From Chloroflexota bacterium (GTDB lineage Bacteria; Chloroflexota; Dormibacteria; CF-121): 36,777 nucleotides of DNA. Below, piece by piece: positions 32,588 through 36,777 of the stretch (position 1 is its first letter; the number at the start of each line of letters is the position of its first letter). A program made the translations under genes and the position numbers. The notes under the pieces are model-generated. The model saw nothing but the letters and a program-made list of their open reading frames with translations, had not been told where the DNA came from and did not search any database. The DNA lies in NCBI GenBank assembly GCA_005880615.1, contig VBID01000128.1, positions 1-36,777 on the forward strand, written 5' to 3'.

Positions 32588-33988
32588 ATGCGACTGACCG
32601 GACTGATTTCGGCCTTCGCGATCGCGCTCGCGGCTGGCAGTTCCAGCGGGTTGGCGGTGTCCGCGGCGGCTTCGCCGACGAATGTCGATGTCAGCCAGCG
32701 GCACACCAACGAGTCGGAGGAGGCCATCGCCGTCAATCCGACCAATCCCAAGAACATCGTGATGGTCACCAACGTTGACGTCCCCGCCGCCGGGATGTTT
32801 GAAGGCGTGAGCTTCGACGGCGGCAAGACCTGGACCACGTCGCTGATCGGGAACAACGACAACCTGGGCGCGGCCTGCTGCGACCCGAGCCTGTCCTTCG
32901 ACAACTACGGCAACCTCTTTCTCGCCTACCTCTACAACGTCGGGAATTTCGTCCCGGTGGCCCTCAGCACCGATGGGGGCCTTCACTTCAACCTGATCGC
33001 GAACATCGCCAAGCCCGCCAGCTCCAGTAGTTCAACCGCCAGTGAGCGGAAGGGCCTGTTCCGGTTCGTCGACCAGCCAACCATCACCGCGGCGCACAAC
33101 GAAGTCTGGACGGTGTTCAACGGCGGTGGTCCGATGGTCGCCACGGGGGCCGCCGTCACCGGTCTCGGCCAGGTGGGCAGCTTCAGCCCGGTCGTCGTCG
33201 TCCCCGGGTCGAACAATTGCACCTATGGCGACGTCGCCATCGGCCCGAATGGCCAGGTCATGAATGTTTGCACGCTCACCGAGAGCGGCCAGGGCGGCGG
33301 GCGGCTCTACGTGAGCCTCGATCCCGACGGGCTGGGACCGGCCCCCTTCGGCGGCAGCGTCTTCGTCGCCGAGACGCACGTGGGCGGCTTCGACTTCATC
33401 CCGGCGCAACCCGACCGGTCGGTCGACGCGGAACCGGGGCTGGCGTGGGACCGGACCGGCGGTGTCCACAACGGCCGCGTCTACCTCGTCTACACGCTCG
33501 AAGTGAAGAACGAGAGCGACAACATGGACATTGAGGTGAGCTATTCGGACGATCAGGGCGCGACGTGGAGCGCTCCTGCCCGGGTCAACGACGACGCCAC
33601 CAAGAACAGCCAGTTCCTGCCGAAGATCTCGCTCGATCCCACCTCAGGCAACCTGGCGGTCGTCTGGTACGACTCCCGCAACGACCTGGGCTTGGGCGGC
33701 CCGGGCGACACGGATGGCATCCCCAATGACGATGCCCAGTTCTGGGGCGCCTTCAGCACCGACGGCGGGCTAACATTCACCCGCAACAGCCAGATCAGCG
33801 CCGGCACGTCCAACTCGCACGACTCGGGCAATCACATCGACTACGGCGACTACACGGGCCTGTCGTTCTATGGTGGGATCGCCCACCCGGCGTGGTCGGA
33901 CAACTCGAACAGTACGGGCACCAACCCGGACGGGACGCTCCACCAGCTGGACGTCTTCACGGCGGCGGTTCCCGTTCCAAGCCGATAG
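32588..33988 (+). CDS. Secreted BNR-repeat / sialidase-like protein
   Basis: 466 aa. A signal peptide (MRLTGLISAFAIALAAGSSSGLAVSAAA) is followed by a beta-propeller-type domain with Asp-box (BNR) motifs: SFDGGKTW near residue 75, STDGGLHF near 127, SDDQGATW near 320 and STDGGLTF near 390. The repeat IAVNPTNPKNIVMVTN is typical of exo-sialidase-like secreted proteins. Sialidase catalytic residues (Arg triad, Tyr-Glu pair) were not confirmed, so it could also be a non-catalytic propeller or another glycoside hydrolase. Start ATG 32588 with GAAGGAGG 5-6 nt upstream. It begins 46 bp after adenine deaminase and may be read through from it. The 3' end meets a strong bidirectional hairpin. Confidence 0.85.
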   Translation: MRLTGLISAFAIALAAGSSSGLAVSAAASPTNVDVSQRHTNESEEAIAVNPTNPKNIVMVTNVDVPAAGMFEGVSFDGGKTWTTSLIGNNDNLGAACCDPSLSFDNYGNLFLAYLYNVGNFVPVALSTDGGLHFNLIANIAKPASSSSSTASERKGLFRFVDQPTITAAHNEVWTVFNGGGPMVATGAAVTGLGQVGSFSPVVVVPGSNNCTYGDVAIGPNGQVMNVCTLTESGQGGGRLYVSLDPDGLGPAPFGGSVFVAETHVGGFDFIPAQPDRSVDAEPGLAWDRTGGVHNGRVYLVYTLEVKNESDNMDIEVSYSDDQGATWSAPARVNDDATKNSQFLPKISLDPTSGNLAVVWYDSRNDLGLGGPGDTDGIPNDDAQFWGAFSTDGGLTFTRNSQISAGTSNSHDSGNHIDYGDYTGLSFYGGIAHPAWSDNSNSTGTNPDGTLHQLDVFTAAVPVPSR

Positions 33989-34014
33989 ATCTCGCCGTCC
34001 TTGCGGACGTTGAT

Positions 34015-34043
34015 CCCCCTCCCCCTCGTGTCAGGGGAGGGGG
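34015..34043. terminator. Bidirectional terminator-like hairpin (palindrome family copy)
   Basis: CCCCCTCCCC - 9-nt loop - GGGGAGGGGG is a perfect 10-bp stem followed by GTTTCG on the plus strand. It lies between the convergent sialidase-like gene and the MBL-like gene, so it can end transcription from either side. By sequence it also belongs to the dispersed CCCTCCCC/GGGGAGGG family. Confidence 0.6.
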
Positions 34044-34050
34044 GTTTCGC

Positions 34051-34875
34051 TTACCCTGCCTCTCGCCGACCCTCGACCCAGCGAACGTATCGATCGGCAG
34101 AGCGCTCGATGGCCCCCTGCCCATCCGACTCGACCACTCGATCCCACCAGCCTCCATAGATCCGGTCAAATTGGTAGGGCCGCACGGACGACGCGATTCG
34201 CTGGACGTCGGCGGGCGACAGGGGAATTTCGTTCGGATAGCTCCGCATGAAGCTCACAAACCGCCGGTCGGCGACCACGGTGATCGTGTCGCCCGTGAGC
34301 AAGGCGCCTTGCCCATTCGCGCCGCCGGCCCAATGGAGGACCGCGCTGCCTTCGAAGTGACCCCCCGACTGCACCAGCGTCAGACCGGGGAGCGGGGCGA
34401 GGGTGCCTTCCCAATAGGTCACGGCGGGATCGGGCCGCATCACCCATTCCCCATCGGCCCGTGGAATGTAGATTGGCGCGCCTCCGAAGGCCTGGCTCCA
34501 CTCCACGCAGACACCGTAGAAGTGTGGATGGGAGAAGGCGATTCCGTGAAGGCCACCGCGCTCTTTGACTGCGGCAACGCCCTTCTCGTCGATGAACCCG
34601 AGGCAATCCCAGAGGAAGTTGCCGGCAGGCGTCTGGACCAGGAGAGCCCGCTGTCCGATCCCAATTGGCGGATCGCCGCCGATGCCGGTGAGGCCGGGCT
34701 CGAGGTCGCGGACTTCGATGTGGCGGCCTTCCGCGCCCAGCTCGGCCAGCGTGGCCCACCGCTGACCCTGGGGTGGGACGTACTGGCGCTCGTCCTGGCA
34801 GATCGCGCAGGCCGCCGGGGGTGCAGCCGTTGGGGCCTGCTGGACGCCGCAGGTCCGGCAGACCCAGGCTTCCAT
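34051..34875 (-). CDS. Zinc-ribbon plus metallo-beta-lactamase-like protein
   Basis: 274 aa. The N-terminus has a CxxC...CxxC zinc ribbon (C6, C9, C23, C26; VCRTCG and CAICQDERQYV), a rubredoxin-like knuckle. Residues 55-260 follow the metallo-beta-lactamase fold: ALLVQTPAGNFLWDCLGFID, SHPHFYGVCVEW in the place of the HxHxDH motif (SxHxxG, so at least two ligands are missing), VQSGGHFEGSAVLHW with the third-position His, and LLTGDTITVV with the Asp. This subfamily with a degenerate metal site is common in soil bacteria, and its chemistry is not established. Start ATG 34875. It ends at a shared hairpin. Confidence 0.82.
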   Translation of the reverse strand: MEAWVCRTCGVQQAPTAAPPAACAICQDERQYVPPQGQRWATLAELGAEGRHIEVRDLEPGLTGIGGDPPIGIGQRALLVQTPAGNFLWDCLGFIDEKGVAAVKERGGLHGIAFSHPHFYGVCVEWSQAFGGAPIYIPRADGEWVMRPDPAVTYWEGTLAPLPGLTLVQSGGHFEGSAVLHWAGGANGQGALLTGDTITVVADRRFVSFMRSYPNEIPLSPADVQRIASSVRPYQFDRIYGGWWDRVVESDGQGAIERSADRYVRWVEGRREAG

Positions 34876-34933
34876 GGATTGACTCTACCCCGCCTTACAG
34901 ATCCCAGAAGATCGCCCCGTATACTCTGCCCAA

Positions 34934-35539
34934 ATGGTCCGGAACCGGCGATCCCGCTCGATCGTGATCCTGGTTCTACTGGGGGCGCTGCTGGAGCCCC
35001 TGGGCCATCAGCTCGCGTACCTGCTCCGCTACGGGCCCTCGCAGGCAGCTCGGGTGGAGGCCGTGGGCGCCCATACCTATTTCCCGCGCCTCGCCTCGTT
35101 CACGACCATTACCGTCGCCCTGGTGCTCGCCGCTGCGTTGCTGGTCGCGTTGGGCGTCCGCCTGACGCTGGGCCGGCGATCGACATCCACACCCGGCATT
35201 GGCCGGATCTTCTTCGTGCTGGCGGCGGTCCAGTGTGGGCTGTTCGCGATCCAGGAATCAGTTGAAGCGGCCGCCATCCAGGCGACGCCCGACTTCCTGA
35301 TCATCGCTCTCCTCGCCTTCAGCGCCCAGCTGCCAGTCGCGGCGGTCGCCACCTGGCTGGTGAGCCGGTTGCACGGCATCCTGGCCCTTGCCCCAGAAGC
35401 GGCCCGGGTCATCCTGGCCCTGCGACTTCCGCGCCCGGCTCGACCGATCAGGCTGCAGCCGCGCCCGGGTCTGGTCACCGGCGCCGCCAGCCGCGCTCCG
35501 CGGCAGCATCCGCGTCGCGGTCCTCCCCTCCCCGTCTGA
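34934..35539 (+). CDS. Predicted 4-TM membrane protein, unknown function
   Basis: 201 aa. Four hydrophobic helices are visible (IVILVLLGALLEPLGHQLAYLL; FTTITVALVLAAALLVALGV; GRIFFVLAAVQCGLFAIQESVEAAA; FLIIALLAFSAQLPVAAVATWLV), followed by a basic Arg/Pro-rich tail (RLPRPARPIRLQPRPG). Start ATG 34934 is 58 bp from the MBL-like gene's start, divergently. It precedes the next membrane protein by about 60 bp in the same direction, so the two may be an operon. No family was recognised. Confidence 0.7.
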   Translation: MVRNRRSRSIVILVLLGALLEPLGHQLAYLLRYGPSQAARVEAVGAHTYFPRLASFTTITVALVLAAALLVALGVRLTLGRRSTSTPGIGRIFFVLAAVQCGLFAIQESVEAAAIQATPDFLIIALLAFSAQLPVAAVATWLVSRLHGILALAPEAARVILALRLPRPARPIRLQPRPGLVTGAASRAPRQHPRRGPPLPV

Positions 35540-35600
35540 CGTAATCCTGGCCGCACGCCGACGGCGGCGCGGCTCGAAATTCAGTCAGATGGAGATGCCC

Positions 35601-36777
35601 ATGATTCTCACGCTGGTCCCCCTGCACGCGTTTGGAACCCGCTACGACTTGCCGGCTCCGCTCTATTTGTTCCTCCTTGGCGCCGGTGCGGTCGTCTTCG
35701 CGTCCTTCCTGCTGGTCCTGCGGCGACCCATCAATCGGGAGGTGGCTGCCGGCGCGGACGTACCCGCCCCCCCGGTCACACGCATGTGGCCGCAGGCGGC
35801 TGCCCTCGTCGTAGGGCTGCTCCTGGTCGCCGCCGGTCTGTTTGGCTCGCAGAGCGTTCCCGACAACATCGTGCCGACCATGTTCTGGCTGGTGTTCTGG
35901 ATCGCAGTGCCGATCAGCATCGCCGTCATCGGGAACTACTGGGCCTACCTCAGTCCGCTGAACCTGATCGCCAGGATCGCCGGGCCGCGGCCGCGCCTCA
36001 CGTATCCGGAGGGCTTCGGCTACTGGCCCGCCACCGTGCTCTTCTTCCTCTTCGCCTGCGGCGAGCTGGTTTTCAACGCGGTGACGACCACGCCGGCCAA
36101 CACGGCCCTGATCACGCTCGAGTACGGCGTCCTCACCATGATCATGGCGGCGATCTTCGGGGCCGACGTCTGGCTGCGACATGGTGAGGTCTTCTCGGTG
36201 CTGTTCGCCACCTGGGGCCGGCTGGGCTGGTTCCGGTTCGGGGCGCCCGGCCGGCGCGGCTTCTTCGGTGGCCTGGAGCGACCGTTCACCCCCAGCCTCA
36301 GCCGCCTGACCTTCGTGCTGCTGCTGCTGGTCTCAGTGAGTTTCGATGGCCTGCTGGCCACGCCCGCGTGGAAAAGCTTTGCGGGCTCACTGCCCAGCGG
36401 TCTGCGTTCCGCTGCGGGTGAGTTTCACTGGGGCTACGCCATCGTCGAGCTGGTGGTCTTCGTCGGGCTGATCGCCGCCATCTGGGGACTCTTCACGGGA
36501 TTCGCCGCGGCCGTGCGGGCGGCCGGGCACCTGGATGCGCCGCTAATCTCGGTCGTGGCCGGACTGGTCCCCTCGCTGGTGCCCATCGCCTTTGGCTACC
36601 TGGTGGCCCACAACTTCGGGTACCTGGCCATCAATGGCCAGTTGCTGATCCACCAGGTCTCCGATCCGCTGGGCACCGGGCTCAACCTGTTCGGGACCGC
36701 GAACTACGAGGTGAACCGCAACCTGGTCCCGACGGCGTTCATCTGGTACTTCCAGATCGCCCTGATCATCACGGTGC
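35601..36777 (+). CDS. Large polytopic membrane protein, 3' end beyond window (partial)
   Basis: The frame starts at ATG 35601 (GGAG 6 nt upstream; in-frame ATGs at 35589 and 35595 are alternatives) and stays open to the window end, 392 codons. It is missing from the ORF track because no stop codon is present. MILTLVPLHAFGTRYDLPAPLYLFLLGAGAVVFASFLLV begins a protein of about ten or more helices. Conserved-looking segments are NYWAYLSPLNLIARI, FGYWPATVLFFLFACGELVF and NLFGTANYEVNRNLVPTAFIWYFQI. The N-terminal HAFG-x-RYDLP-x-PL-x-L pattern resembles membrane proteins that databases sometimes label fenitrothion hydrolase (FedB-like), from memory and unverified; the real role is unclear. It is likely co-transcribed with the 4-TM gene upstream. 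Confidence 0.75.
   Translation, partial: MILTLVPLHAFGTRYDLPAPLYLFLLGAGAVVFASFLLVLRRPINREVAAGADVPAPPVTRMWPQAAALVVGLLLVAAGLFGSQSVPDNIVPTMFWLVFWIAVPISIAVIGNYWAYLSPLNLIARIAGPRPRLTYPEGFGYWPATVLFFLFACGELVFNAVTTTPANTALITLEYGVLTMIMAAIFGADVWLRHGEVFSVLFATWGRLGWFRFGAPGRRGFFGGLERPFTPSLSRLTFVLLLLVSVSFDGLLATPAWKSFAGSLPSGLRSAAGEFHWGYAIVELVVFVGLIAAIWGLFTGFAAAVRAAGHLDAPLISVVAGLVPSLVPIAFGYLVAHNFGYLAINGQLLIHQVSDPLGTGLNLFGTANYEVNRNLVPTAFIWYFQIALIITV

Noticed and set aside
35475-36182. 235-aa minus-strand ORF near the window end
   Set aside because: It is antisense to the open, hydrophobic plus-strand membrane-protein frame that runs to the window end.

Overview
The window is GC-rich, densely coded DNA from a free-living bacterium. 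Several features point to a non-pathogenic environmental species, most likely an uncultured Chloroflexota or Candidatus Dormibacterota-like soil lineage. These are frequent GTG/TTG starts, many secreted proteins and lipoproteins with Ig-like, AMIN-like, CHAP and BNR domains, and an RND pump with no adaptor or outer-membrane partner gene next to it. The taxon is inferred from gene style only; there is no rRNA or other marker gene here. I saw no tRNA, CRISPR array, transposase, phage gene or replication origin.

Layout. 1-7.5 kb (all minus strand): RND transporter, a secreted helical-repeat protein closed by a strong terminator, a secreted acid phosphatase/phospholipase C-type phosphoesterase, an AlkA-like DNA glycosylase and a small lipoprotein. 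7.6-8.1 kb: a decayed DinB/DUF664 pseudogene. 8.1-13.9 kb: threonine synthase and homoserine kinase on the minus strand. Between them lie a secreted PA14/Ig-like protein, an alpha/beta-hydrolase-nucleotidyl cyclase fusion, and a plus-strand DsrE-family gene. That gene carries an in-frame TGA exactly at the redox cysteine position, followed by 39 intact sense codons and a hairpin with bacterial SECIS geometry. It is very probably a selenoprotein that ORF callers truncate, and it is the most notable item in the window.

13.9-22 kb (plus strand): an APC amino-acid/amine permease translationally coupled to a glutamine-synthetase-like ligase, an AMIN-like lipoprotein, an unusual membrane protein joining an extracytoplasmic domain, an SRPBCC domain and an M50 site-2-protease-like domain, a FluG-type amidohydrolase, and Tag (3-methyladenine glycosylase I). 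The permease, ligase and amidohydrolase look like an amine or amino-acid gamma-glutamylation utilisation set. 22-28 kb: a 4-Cys small protein, an EAL-domain remnant, then a signalling cluster (membrane histidine kinase, overlapping CheY-like regulator, PAS-GGDEF-EAL protein).

27.9-36.8 kb: a membrane-anchored protein of unknown function, a secreted CHAP-SH3 hydrolase, a second 4-Cys protein, a class I glutamine amidotransferase divergent from an adenine deaminase, a secreted BNR/sialidase-like protein, a zinc-ribbon/metallo-beta-lactamase-like protein, and two membrane proteins, the last running off the window end. A family of short C/T-rich to G/A-rich palindromes (CCCTCCCC...GGGGAGGG) is scattered through the intergenic regions, and one copy lies in frame inside the amidotransferase gene.
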